DNA of 64,000 nucleotides from assembly GCF_032118995.1 (NCBI RefSeq), contig NC_092668.1, positions 5,187,501 through 5,251,500 of the forward strand, given 5' to 3'. The translations under genes were made by a program, and so were the position numbers. The stretch comes from Asterias amurensis. Lineage: Eukaryota > Echinodermata > Asteroidea > Forcipulatida > Asteriidae. Shown in pieces: positions 45,961-56,780 of this stretch. A model generated the notes under the pieces. That model ran no database searches. It saw only the letters and a program-made list of their open reading frames with translations, and was not told the origin of the DNA. Position 1 is the stretch's first letter; each line of letters opens with the position of its first letter.

Positions 45961-46865
45961 ATTTTATTCATAATGTTGGAAAATGGGATAGTTTATTCGA
46001 CAATAATCCAACATTCTGATAAATATTTATCTCGATCTTCATTTTGTTCAACTGTTTGCTTGCCCTTGACAGTTTCACCGTTTTGTGATTTTATTTTGAT
46101 TTGATTGAACTTTGTCACGCGTCTACGTCACAGGTGTACTAATTATAATCTGGAAAAAAAAGATAAGACACTTTTGTATTATTATTTGTTTTTTCATGTA
46201 TTTTTGTTTAAACTAAAGTATTGTGTCCTGACTGTATGGCGTTCAGTCAGCATTTTTTCTGATTTTACAATCTCGCCCAATAATGTAATGGCATTGGACA
46301 TGATTGTTGTTTAAAGGATAAAAACGTCATTGTTTAATTTATAAGTCCCGAAGCTTACTGGAAATGAAGTTCATAAAACATTTTGTCTATGAAATAGTTC
46401 CTCTGAAGATAAAGTGATATTCGGAAATGTCACTCATCCATTATAAATTAACATCTGATTTTGGTTTTTGCAACCTATAGGGATACAAAGCTGAACATTT
46501 TGCATATTAATTTTTTTTATTCATGTATTAATTGGTTGATTACGCAAAATTTAGTGATGAACACTGTTCATTTCGTTGGCTCTAACGAATCCTGTATAAC
46601 ACCTCAAATATTATCACTTAGCGATTTGTAATTCAAAATGTCTCATCAAGTCATCTAAAAAAACTTTCGTATAAAAATGCTTTTCTGGACGGGACAAGGT
46701 AAACAAAAATATCATTTTTTTTTTTTTTTTTTTTTTTCAGGAAGTATTAAAAAACTAAAAATTGCAAAATGAAAGGATCTTTAAAAAACTTGTTAAAGCT
46801 TGAAGAATAATGTTATGAGTGAACAAATCCGGGCTGCACCTTCTTTTTATAACTATCTAGGTACT
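45961..46865. other. Intergenic AT-rich, no gene
   Basis: Includes a 23-bp T run at about 46716. Nothing else was recognised. Confidence 0.4.
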
Positions 46866-47100
46866 CTATTAATGTAAAATAGTGAAAAAGCACTCTTTGA
46901 AGAGCCATATAGAGGACAACTTTTTTTCAAGTGGTCTTCCGCTCTTTTAGATTGTAGTTTGCATCTTTTTGAGTGATTTTTTACTCTGTCCTGGAGTGAA
47001 ACCCCTCTAAAAGAGTGAAATAACCACCACTCTTTTTGAAGAACCGTATGGAGGACAGCTCGAAATGTAAAGAGTGGTGTTTTTCACTCTTTTACATGTA
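46866..47100 (+). repeat. Family G repeat, copy 1
   Basis: TCACTCTTTTACAT, CTCTGTCCTGGAGTGAAACC and GAGGACAGCTCGAAATGTAA form an imperfect hairpin. The same sequence recurs inverted at 54465-54697. Confidence 0.7.
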
Positions 47101-47436
47101 TGTTTGCTATACAAATTATGTTAAAACTGTCCCCTACCATCCCCTGCACCACAGAAATTGGATTGAACAGGGGAATTTTGTCTTTGCACTCCCAAAATGA
47201 AAATCACATTACTGAGGGACTTCCCGTCCCAACATGTGCAAAGTGAATTACCGGAACCAACCTCAAAACAAACAAACAACAAATCCCGTGACTTTGTTGT
47301 GTATAATAACATCAATCTCGACTTTGGATCCCATCGACAATAATCAGGTAGATAAGTGTTTATCAAGATTATGACCCCCCCCCCCCCCACACAGTTATAT
47401 CTCTGTCTGATTGATGGGCTAGAAAAAAACTCAACA

Positions 47437-47776
47437 TTAAAGGCAGTGATAATATTACTGATTACTCTTGATAATTACTCTAACTGTTGGTAGTATAAAT
47501 CATTGTGAGAAACGGCTCCCTCTGAGGTAATTTAGTTTTCGAGGAAAAAGTTATTTTCAACAAATTTGATTTCGAGACCTCAGAACTCAGTTTTGAGGTC
47601 CCGAAATCAAACATCTGAAAGTACAACATTTTTGTATTCCATTAATATCTCGCAACTTCGATGACTAATAGGTTCAAATTTTCACAGGTTTGATATTTTG
47701 TGCATATTATGTTGAGATACACCAAGTAAGATGACTTGTCTGTGACAAAATAACAAAGTTGTCCATTGTCTTTAGG
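47437..47776 (+). mobile_element. Family A MITE copy
   Basis: It has GAGAAACGGCTCCCTCTGAG, TTTGATTTCGAGACCTC / GAGGTCCCGAAATCAA and a TGTCCATTGTCTTTA end. Confidence 0.8.
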
Positions 47777-48164
47777 TATGGCTTTTTTGTGTTTTGTTGT
47801 GTAATGCAAAACAATGAAAACAAGACACAAGGTTTAATAATGGTCGGTGTTTCATTTCAATTCAATGTATTATAAACCTCACATTAAAAACACATGAAAA
47901 TAATTGTTTTCCAGTGTGCATCTATCGATAACAAAATACAAAATTTGCGACCATCCCAGGTCTTAGCAGAGACTTAAGAGTAAACAAAAATTAAAGTTTT
48001 CCTGAAACTTTGAAGGAACGCTTTGAACTATTTTGAAAACATTAATGTTCTGGTGGCAGGAAGATACTCTAAAGTTTAACTCAATACACTGAGGCCCGTT
48101 ACGAAACCGCGGCTTCGGCTCAGGCTCAGGCTAGCTTGGCCCGCGGTTGTTTTAGCAATTACGT

Positions 48165-48480
48165 GCTTTCGTGAAAATTTGAGCTCAATATCGGTGGTTG
48201 AAGTTGCGAAATAATAATGAAAGAAAAAACAGCCTTGTCACACGAAGTTGTGTGCTTTCTGATACTTAATTTCGAGACCTCTAATTCTAAATATGAGGTC
48301 TCAAAATCAAATTCGTGGAAAATTACTTCTTTCTCGAAAACTAGGTTACTTCATCAGGGGGAGCCGTTTCTCAATTAATGTTTTATACTATCAACCTCTC
48401 CCCCATTACTCGTTACCAAGTAAAGTTTTATGCTAATAATTATGTTGAGTAGTAACCGATAGTGTCCACTGCCTTTAATA
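48165..48480 (-). mobile_element. Family A MITE copy, one end truncated
   Basis: AATTTGAGCTCAATATCGGT, then GAGACCTC..GAGGTCTC, GGGGGAGCCGTTTCTC and the closing ATAGTGTCCACTGCCTTTAA. It abuts a CCGCGGCTTCGG..CCCGCGGTT inverted stub at 48107-48146. Confidence 0.8.
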
Positions 48481-49376
48481 GGATAGCTCTTCAATAAATT
48501 TCTTTTTGATTTGGTGTATAAAATTAAATTCACATCAGAAAAAGTTAAGATACATCAAGACAACACTTGGTGAGATGTCATATGGGCCATGTATGGGGGA
48601 GGCAACATTTTTAAGTTGGTGAAACCTATACGTTTATACACAAAATTAAAATCAGTAATGTTATTTTGTGTTCGAGGCGGGGCACGGTCTCCCCCTCCCA
48701 CCTGTGTCTTCATTGCGTACATGGAACATAAGGAATTCCTCAAAGGATTTTAAGGGGGTATGTGTCTCTTCAAGAGGAAAAACGTGCAGATTCAGTATGA
48801 TGGATATCATTTTGGGGAAGGGTCTTTTGGGGATACCCTCTGCCTAAAATCAGACATGGTATAAGTCACGTATAGCAATCACTAAAATGGTCACGTGTGT
48901 GTGTGTTTGTGTGTGTGTTATCAATTTTGTACTTTACTCTTTGTGATGACGAAAGTTATGATAAACAAAACTGAAATGTCAAAAAGTTAAATCAAAACAA
49001 TGAGTTACAATTGTTAACTTTGAAATTATCTTTAAAAAGATTCCGCTGACGTCATCAAACTTCAATATTATATTAGGGTGGAACTTTGGGCCCTCTTCAA
49101 AAGTCTTAATTTGATTCCATTGTACGGGACGGTCTGATTGCTTAACATGACTCTTGAAGTAGGGGAAGCTGCGGTGGTGATTGTAAACATCACTTGACAT
49201 CACTATTTGTGTAGGCTCTGTAAAGAACTCGACGTTTCGATCAATAAGCACATTGTCTTCAGGAGTGACTATGACGGTATCAGAGCATGCAATCGAAGTT
49301 GTTTGACTCTACACAACTAACGATTGACATGATGATACTCAAAAGCCGGAGGAGATTCTCTTCATCAAGTTGTTAT
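48481..49376. other. Intergenic, no gene
   Basis: Holds a (GT)n microsatellite at about 48895-48920. No supported feature otherwise. Confidence 0.4.
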
Positions 49377-49500
49377 TTTCTGGTGATGTCAGCTGCAGAG
49401 TGTGGGTTCGAATCCCGGTCATGATATTCGTTCCCTTGAGCAGGGAACAAAACCAAAATTGCTCCGTAAAAAGTTGAAAAGGTATAGCTCATTCTGCCAA
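49377..49500 (+). mobile_element. tRNA-derived SINE fragment
   Basis: The B box GTGGGTTCGAATCCCGGTC is followed by CCCTTGAGCAGGGAACAAAA and CCAAAATTGCTCCGTAAAAA, a body typical of deuterostome tRNA SINEs. Confidence 0.6.
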
Positions 49501-49507
49501 ACAGGCT

Positions 49508-49898
49508 TAAAGGAACACGTTGCCTTGGATCGGACGAGTTGGTCTATTAAAAGCGTTTAAAACCGTTTGTTATGAAATGTATATGGTTAGAAAGATGTTT
49601 TAAAAGTAGAATATAATGATCCACACAAGTATCACTCGAAATTGCACGGTTTTCCTTTTACGTCGCGAACTATCACAGTCGGCCATTTATAGGAGTCAAA
49701 ATTTTGACTCCCATAAATGGCCGACCGTGTTAGTCGATAGAGTAAAAAGAAAACCACGCAATTTCGAGGCATATTTATGTAGATCATTGTATTCTACTTT
49801 TACAATATCTTTCTAACCATATACATTTTACAACAAACGGTTACAGAACGATTTTCAAAGACCAACTCGACCGATCCAAGGCAACGTGTTCCTTTAAA
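49508..49898. mobile_element. Family B hairpin MITE (complete)
   Basis: AAAGGAACACGTTGCCTTGG opens and its reverse complement closes. The central stem is GGCCATTTATAGGAGTCAAA / TTTTGACTCCCATAAATGGCC. Confidence 0.92.
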
Positions 49899-50127
49899 GA
49901 GTGGATCGATGATACCAATGTTTTCGACTGTAAAGGGGGTATATGTGGCAGTGTGTCCCTTGTAAAACAGTTGCTTTAGTTTGACAGCCCAAATCATTTA
50001 GATGTAACCCTCTCCCCGAAGTGGCCGTCTGGCTTTGTAGTTGGGCGATAACTAAAAACAAACAACAAATGAATTAGCTCTTTACTACGGAAGCGTTTTG
50101 CCGCCACATGAATAGAACAAATTCTCC

Positions 50128-50372
50128 CTTATCGTGTACGTACACAATAAGTCCAAACTTACTATGTACGTACACGATTAGTCCACACTTATTACGTACA
50201 TACACGATAAGTCAAACTTATCATGGACGTACAAAAATAAGTCAAAACTTATTATGTACGTACACCATAAGTCACTTATTATGTACGTACACAATAAGTC
50301 CAAACTTTCCATGTACGGACACGATAAGTCCAAACTTATCATGTACGTACACGATACGTCCAAAATTTGCGC
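50128..50372 (+). repeat. GTAC-palindrome tandem array (~30-bp units)
   Basis: About eight degenerate units of the type AACTTATCATGTACGTACAC plus GATAAGTCCA, each nearly palindromic around TACGTA. Open frames on both strands (Thr-Ile-Ser period) follow from the repeat. Confidence 0.85.
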
Positions 50373-52330
50373 ATTATTTGCTCAGAGCTTCCGATTAATG
50401 TTCGAATTATTAATAATTAAATATAGACCTTTCAGATTGGCAATTATCAACTTAAACATTTCGATTAACCCTGCACTCAGTCTTTTAAAATGTAGCATGC
50501 CCACCATGGGTTAGAGTATCGGAGTGGGCTTGCTATCATAATACCTAATATTCTGTTTAATGTCACGGGCTCATCAATTACATCTGTTTAATTGAACAAA
50601 CTATCATTATCAGATTGTGAAACGAAAATGTTCACATAATATTGTGCAGTTACAGCTTTTTGCCATTATTTACCGGGAAAAAAAATCAATCTCCTGCGAT
50701 GGGAACTTCAAAACGGATCTGGGGCTGTAACTTTGTGGTAGCGCAACTGCTCGTCATGTCTGTTCTAAACGCACACCTGGTACTTACACCAGTAAGAAAG
50801 AACGAAAGACAACTCTGGCTAATTGATTTGTTCGATATTTAAAGAGTATTAAAACCGGCAGTCTAAAATGCATGTATACACATGACCGAGGATTTCGCCT
50901 TTTTATTGAGCAAACATTCAACAGGTGAAAGACACATGTGATTCGTGAAGGTACAGGAATGAAATAAAGTCCGCATTAACTATTCAACATTAACAATAAA
51001 TCAGGAAATAAAAAAAAGGTTGGTTCTTCGCACATGTTATTATTCTATGAAGCTAGATCAAGTCGTTTCATCAGAGCAATACTATCTCCAATGGGTGGGA
51101 ATTTGCACCAGGGATAAACAAAATAGTATTCATCATCGATGTGTGTTCACACTAATGCTCAGTACGTTCCCGAGCTATGTGAAAACGAGAACTGCCTCTC
51201 TAGTTCTGGGCACTATCGGTGGGCTGGTTGGTTATACACTGCTATAGGTTTGACAAGATCGTGGCTTCGAATCCAACCCAAGTAAATGCATGCGATTTTG
51301 TTCACAGAGCTCGGGAATTTGTAAAACAAAATTCGAAATTATTATTATTATCCCTTTTCGTCGGGCATTCTTTTAGATCATTCCTCAAACTGTCTCAACT
51401 CTCGGGGGCATACAACCCAAGCAGCTTAAATGAGCGCCAAGTGTTAAACACATTACTGTTTCAGGCCTCTCAGCAGGTTCCTACTTATACACCTGGGTTA
51501 AGAGAAGCAGTTATGGTTAAAGAGCAATGTTAGCCATGGTATAAGGCTGGCGGTGTCGGGTGGGGCTGTCCAGAACGAATACAATTTCGCCCAGCACTCT
51601 AAGCAAAATAACACTGTGCTGCCGGCCCAGCATAGATATTTCCCCACAGATTACACTTCAGCAATCATGGCCCCCATAAATATTTAAACTTTTAATGATG
51701 AATTTCTTGAACAAACTCGCCCTTCCTTGGTGAAACTAAAATTGGATTTAGAGCAACTACTGAAAATATTGGTGTAGCTAGAGTCATGATCCAAATGATG
51801 ATTGAAACATAGTCTGAACCCAACGCAGTATAGACCACCCAGCCACGACTCACATACAAAACGCAGACACAAAATAATTGGTAATTTTAAGAGCTAATTC
51901 CCCCTCCCCTTCCTCCAACAAAGTTAAAAGTTTGTTTGCGATAACTATGTTAGCTATGTTAATTCTACATACCGAAGTATAGATAGACTATGAAAGAACA
52001 ACCTTTTATATACAACCATTATAATGGTGGTAGCTTGTGACAATTACATTCAGATTGCACGAGAGATAATCCCATCCTAGCCAATGGGCAAACATTCCAT
52101 TGCTTGACCTTACTTGTACAATACACACAGAGATTAAATCATCTTCTATCTGTCCTATTTACTTAGTCAGTATTATGTCGCAATAAAATGGCCACCCTCC
52201 ATTTTTATCATTTAATCCAGCTTCCGGTCTATCATAAATACCCCTCCCCCTCCCTCACCCCCCCCCCCCCCACCCAGAAAAAAAGAGAAACAAAAAAATA
52301 GGGGGGACGCCATCTTCAGCAGTCCAAACG
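50373..52330. other. Intergenic, no gene supported
   Basis: A weak tRNA-SINE-like B box (GGCTTCGAATCC) lies at 51262-51273. The plus frame at 51219-51533 (104 codons) has no recognisable domain. Confidence 0.4.
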
Positions 52331-52334
52331 TTTT

Positions 52335-52475
52335 TAAAGGAAAGGTACACGTTTGGTAATATTGTCAAAGACCAGTCTTCTCACTTGGTGTATCCCAACA
52401 TAAGCATAAAATAACAAATGTTTAGTTTCGAAACTTTAGGAAACTTTCAAAATTGAAAAGGTATTAAAAGGGTTT
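52335..52475 (-). mobile_element. Family A MITE fragment
   Basis: TACACGTTTGGTAATATTG, TCAAAGACCAGTCTTCTCAC and TTGGTGTATCCCAACAT. Truncated where family D begins. Confidence 0.65.
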
Positions 52476-52494
52476 TGGGGTCTTAATGGAATCA

Positions 52495-52648
52495 GGGGTG
52501 GGTTTCACAAAGAGTTAGGACTAGTCTTATCTCGAGTTAGGACGAGTTACTAGTCCTAACTTAGGACTAGCTGTACGTTTTTCATATCTCTTAGGACTAG
52601 TCCTAAGTTAGGACTAGTCCTAACTCTTTGTGAAATTGACCCCAGGCC
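52495..52648. mobile_element. Family D hairpin MITE (complete)
   Basis: GGTTTCACAAAGAGTTAGGA and TCCTAACTCTTTGTGAAAT are the inverted tips. The interior is GACTAGTCCTAAGTTAGGAC palindromes. Confidence 0.85.
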
Positions 52649-52649
52649 T

Positions 52650-53305
52650 ATTATTGTGTTCTTACCCAAAACTGAAAGCATCCTTTAGGTGTACTTCCGA
52701 TTCAAGGAATTCAGTCGGATATTTTATTAAAAAAGGTCCAGCCATGCTACGCTTCCTTTGCTGTAAAGTACAAACTGCGGATGTTAGATCCAATCCCTGC
52801 TAAATATTATTACCTCCGTAGGCCTACCCCCCAAAAGGCTCTGGTTTGATTTCAAAGGGTTTTTCCCTTTTGTCTAAAACATGAAAGTTCCAAGAATTGA
52901 CTCCACTTTATAATATTGACCATTTCGAGACCTGAAACTAGAGTTTCTTGTTTCATAGTTACGAGAGCAAAAGGGATTGTTTTGTTATCTTTGAGTTGTT
53001 ACTGTGTTTTTCGAGAAGATTTCAAGAAATCAAAATGATAGTTTGTAAAGAGTGAACAGGATTCTTGTGATATATAACACAATCGTCACACAAAACCGAG
53101 TACTAGAGGGCGCTGTATATAAAATTAATAACTCCATCATACAATATTTGTTTAATAATTATTGTTGGTTATGTATTGTTGCCACTCTTCCTGTGTTGCA
53201 GAATTTAGACAAATCTCAAAGGATCTCTCGATCAATGAATCCGGGTTTTTGTAAAAAATCAAATCCTGGATATAAGGAGGATATATAGGACCTACGTCAA
53301 GCAGC
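52650..53305. other. Intergenic, no gene
   Basis: A CTCF-like site (CTAGAGGGCGCTGTA) lies at 53103-53117. Nothing else recognised. Confidence 0.4.
53103..53117 (+). promoter_or_regulatory. CTCF-like site
   Basis: CTAGAGGGCGCTGTA carries the AG-A-G-GGCGC-T core of the CTCF motif. Motif evidence only. Confidence 0.35.
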
Positions 53306-53309
53306 GTGC

Positions 53310-53650
53310 AACGTTATTGAACATAAACGCATAAGCGCATAAGAGAGTTGTTGATATTATAGAACAATAATATTAGAAACGTGACGACACCTATTTGAAG
53401 TGGTAGTTTTCTAGATAAACATTTTCCCCAATAAGGTGAATCCCACAGAAAAGCTTCAGGGATATACGAAGCGTTTCTCACCTGAGAAGCACACATTTCT
53501 AAGCTGCAAGGTTTTTTTCGCAACTACAACGACCAGTGGGCCCAATTCGTTTGTGCGTTATTTCATGCATATAATGATGGAATACACCAAGTGAGGAAAC
53601 TGTTTGTTTTTTTGTTTGTTTTGTTTACAATAATTACCAGAAGTAAACCC
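53310..53650 (+). mobile_element. Family A MITE, degenerate
   Basis: GAGAGTTGTTGATATTATAG, TTTTTTTCGCAACTACAACG and ACACCAAGTGAGGAAACTG keep the family order with many changes. Confidence 0.5.
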
Positions 53651-54460
53651 TATGCTTAAACAAAATATATATCCCATTGTTGTTACTTTTTTTATTAACA
53701 ATTACAGGCGAGTCAATTAAACATTACGATTAGTCATGCTTATTATTTTTCAGTAATGGAAACTTAAATTGTGTTTTTTTTCGTGGTGCGGACATTATTA
53801 TTCGTTCAAAACTTGCACATTTTAAGGTTTTGTATAAAAATTAGGCTAGCTACTTAATATATTAAAAGTGAATAAACCACAACCATAATGTTTATGTGCA
53901 AATGAAATATCTGACGTATAGATCTGTACTATAATCATTTGAAAATTCCCGACCGTCATGTAATACTACAGGAAAAGTGACCATTGTCTCGCCTGCTCTA
54001 CTCATTTCCCTGCCACCAGTAAACGCAATAATGATCAAGTACAATGCGACTGTGTCATGGTTGAAAAACTATCCTTTGTGACAGTGCCTTTCCTAGAATT
54101 ACAGCCCGGGGTCTTTCAGGAAAGTCCGTGAAGCATCAAGGTTTACTTCCTATCAAATTAAGATTGTAAAAAAAAAAAGGCGGGAAGGGATTTCCCAAAC
54201 TATTGATGAGTTATCCGAATTGTGTTCAAAAAGAGGGAGTTACGCCCCCCCCCGTCCCTTCCAATTTGAACGTTCACTGCTACCAAAAGAAGTCCTTTTC
54301 ATGTTGTGATGTGGATGAAAATTGTTTTGAGGGTGATTTTTGCCTAGAAGAGTACTCCACAACTTTGAAGCAATTCCAGGAGAATTCACAATAAATAATT
54401 ATGTTGATGGCTTGTATTAAAACAATGGAAATGAATCATGCAACCTGTATGACAACACAT
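53651..54460. other. Intergenic, no gene
   Basis: The plus frame at 54203-54394 is Cys-rich but short and without family resemblance. Nothing else. Confidence 0.35.
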
Positions 54461-54464
54461 GTTT

Positions 54465-54697
54465 ATAAAAGAGCCATAGAGCCTACTCTATGTAAAAGAG
54501 GGATAACACCACTCTTTACATTTCGAGCTGTCCTTCATATGGCTCTTTAAAAAGAGTGGTGGTATATTCACTTTTTTTTGAGGGGTTTCACTCCAGGACA
54601 GAGTGAAAAATCACTCATAAAGATGCAAACTTCAATCTAAAAGAGTTGTCCTACATATGATGGCTCTTTAAGTGCTGTTTCACTCTTTTTACATTAC
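54465..54697 (-). repeat. Family G repeat, copy 2 (inverted)
   Basis: TTTACATTTCGAGCTGTCC, GGTTTCACTCCAGGACAGAG and GATGCAAACTTCAATCTAAA are the reverse complement of 46866-47100. Confidence 0.7.
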
Positions 54698-55080
54698 TGG
54701 ACACTATTGGTTTATGTCTAGGACCAGTCTTCTCACTTGGTGTATCTCAACATAATTATGCATAAAAAAGCAGACCTGTGAAAATTTGAACTCGATTGGT
54801 GGTCGAAGTTGTGAGATAACTATGAAAGAAAAAAACATCCTTGTCACACTAAGTTGTGTGCTTTCAGATGCTTGATTTCGAGACCTCATTAATTCTAAAC
54901 TTGAGGTCTCGAAATCAAGTGGAAAATTACTTCTTTCTCGAAAACCACGTTATTTCAGAGGGAGCCGTTTCTCACAATGTTTTATACGATCAACCTCTCC
55001 GCATTTACTCGTTACCATTTTTTGAGGTTTTATGCTGATAATTAGTTTGAGTAATTAGCAATTAATGTCCACTGCCTTGA
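54697..55080 (-). mobile_element. Family A MITE copy (near complete)
   Basis: CTGGACACTATTGGTTTATG opens and ATTAATGTCCACTGCCTTGA closes. The inner palindrome GATTTCGAGACCTC..GAGGTCTCGAAATC is present. Confidence 0.85.
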
Positions 55081-55259
55081 AGAGAGTATGGACAAGCTTC
55101 CTGTATACAATATGATTCGCACACTGCTCAAAATGACGAAAACATAAACTAGATTTACGTCAACTTGTGATTGGTGAAAAGGGTCACAATTAACTCAAAA
55201 CCCGCAAAGCTGTTACTTTTATAACTCTTGAGTTTGTGTGGAAACCATGGCACATTATA

Positions 55260-55652
55260 TGAATGCCTTGGATCGGACGAGTTGGTCTATAAAAAGCGTC
55301 TGATGTAACCATTTTTCATAAAATGCACTGGGGTGATTTTTCATAAAACATATTGGAAAGATGTTTTAAAAGTAGAATACAATGATCCACACAAATTTGC
55401 CTCGAAATTGCACGGATTTCATTTTTTCTAACACGGTCGGCGATTAATTATGGGAGTCTTGACTCCCATTATGGACAACCGTGTAATTAGTTGACGAGAT
55501 AAAAGGAAACCGCGCAATTTCGAGGCATGTTTGTGTGTATCATTGTATTCTACTTTTACAACATCTTTCTACCCTTTATGCATTTTATAACAAACGGTTA
55601 CACGAACTTTTCAAAGACCAACTCGACCGATCAAAGGCAATGTGTTCCTTTT
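55260..55652. mobile_element. Family B hairpin MITE, left tip missing
   Basis: It starts at GCCTTGGATCGGACGAGTTG without the AAAGGAACACGTT tip. The right end is complete to TGTTCCTTT. The arms are more diverged than in other copies. Confidence 0.8.
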
Positions 55653-56185
55653 TATGTAAACCGTCCACTGTAGTATCAGGAGCGTTCAAAGTAACTCTTT
55701 TTGCTAACAAAGCTTTGTTGTACATGGTATGGTTGGTATGGTTCTATTCGAAATACTGTAATCTGATGAATGACATTACATGGAAGACCGATTTAAAGCC
55801 GTTTATAAAAACATCGTCTCAAATTATTCAGCAAAAAAAAAAATCTAAACCTATACTCACAAATTAGTTTGATTACCTTTTCATGAACCACCCAACAGAA
55901 TCACAGCAAACAAATGCCATCGTCCTTTCACGAACGCTGTTTCCTTTAATTTAAGGCTAATACCATGATATCTCATTTGCAGTTTACACTTCCCCTTTAA
56001 CCTAGTGCCATATCCTCGGTGGTTCCCCTTTTGATTCCCTAACTGAGAATTGTTGGTACTCTCGTGTCATTATTATCAATTCCTTTGTCGTTTTGCAAGA
56101 TTCCTCGAAACGCATGTCTTTGAAAAACCCTGGGGTAGTTGTGTCGAAGGGGAGTGAACAAATAGTAACTGTCTGCGTCAACGGA
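55653..56185. other. Intergenic, no gene
   Basis: No repeat or coding sequence recognised. Confidence 0.35.
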
Positions 56186-56189
56186 AACA

Positions 56190-56780
56190 GGGCAACTCGT
56201 GCACTTGCAAACTTGAATACTTGCGAATTCGTACATCACCTTCTTCATAATGAAACTCATACGCTTGCAAACCCGCACAGTATACACTTTGGAGCTTGAA
56301 CACTTGTTGACTCGAACGCAAACTCATATGCAAACTCGTTTGCAAAAACGTGCGCTTGCAAAAACGTGCGCTTGCAAAAACGTGCGCTTGCAAAAACGTG
56401 CACTTGCAAAAACGTGCACTTGCAAAAACGCGCACTTGCAAACTCGTGCACTTGCAAACTCGTGCACTTGCAAAAGTGCACGTTTTTGCAAACTCGTGCA
56501 CTTGCAAACTCGTGCACTGGAAACTCGTGCACTGGAAACTCGTGCACTGGCAAACTCGTGCACTGGCAAACTCGTGCACTTGCAGGGAAAACTCGTGCAC
56601 TGGAGAGAAAAAAAAAAAAAAAAAGTGTGTAGGGGGTGGCAGATTAGTGTCGTCGGATGGTCAACTCGCGTCTGCAAATCCGACACTTGCAAATTTGTTG
56701 CTATCGAACACATACAAACTCGTGCACTTAAACTCGTACACTTGCAAACACCATGCCACTTGCAAACTCGTAAACTTACG
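56190..56780 (+). repeat. 16-bp tandem array
   Basis: The unit is AACTCGTGCACTTGCA, with a variant block AAAACGTGCGCTTGCA (56335-56430) and a GTGCACTGGAAACTC variant (56515-56600). More than 25 units, interrupted by an A17 run at about 56608. Long open frames on both strands reflect the repeat, not genes. Confidence 0.9.

Noticed and set aside
51219..51533. 104-codon plus-strand frame
   Set aside because: No domain; overlaps a SINE-like B box; composition typical of intergenic DNA.
17751..54260. Many poly(C)/poly(G) tracts of 10-20 bp (17778, 18962, 26497, 36975, 37418, 37707, 42336, 47377, 52258)
   Set aside because: Interesting as a genome-wide trait but no local function can be argued; homopolymer slippage is sufficient.
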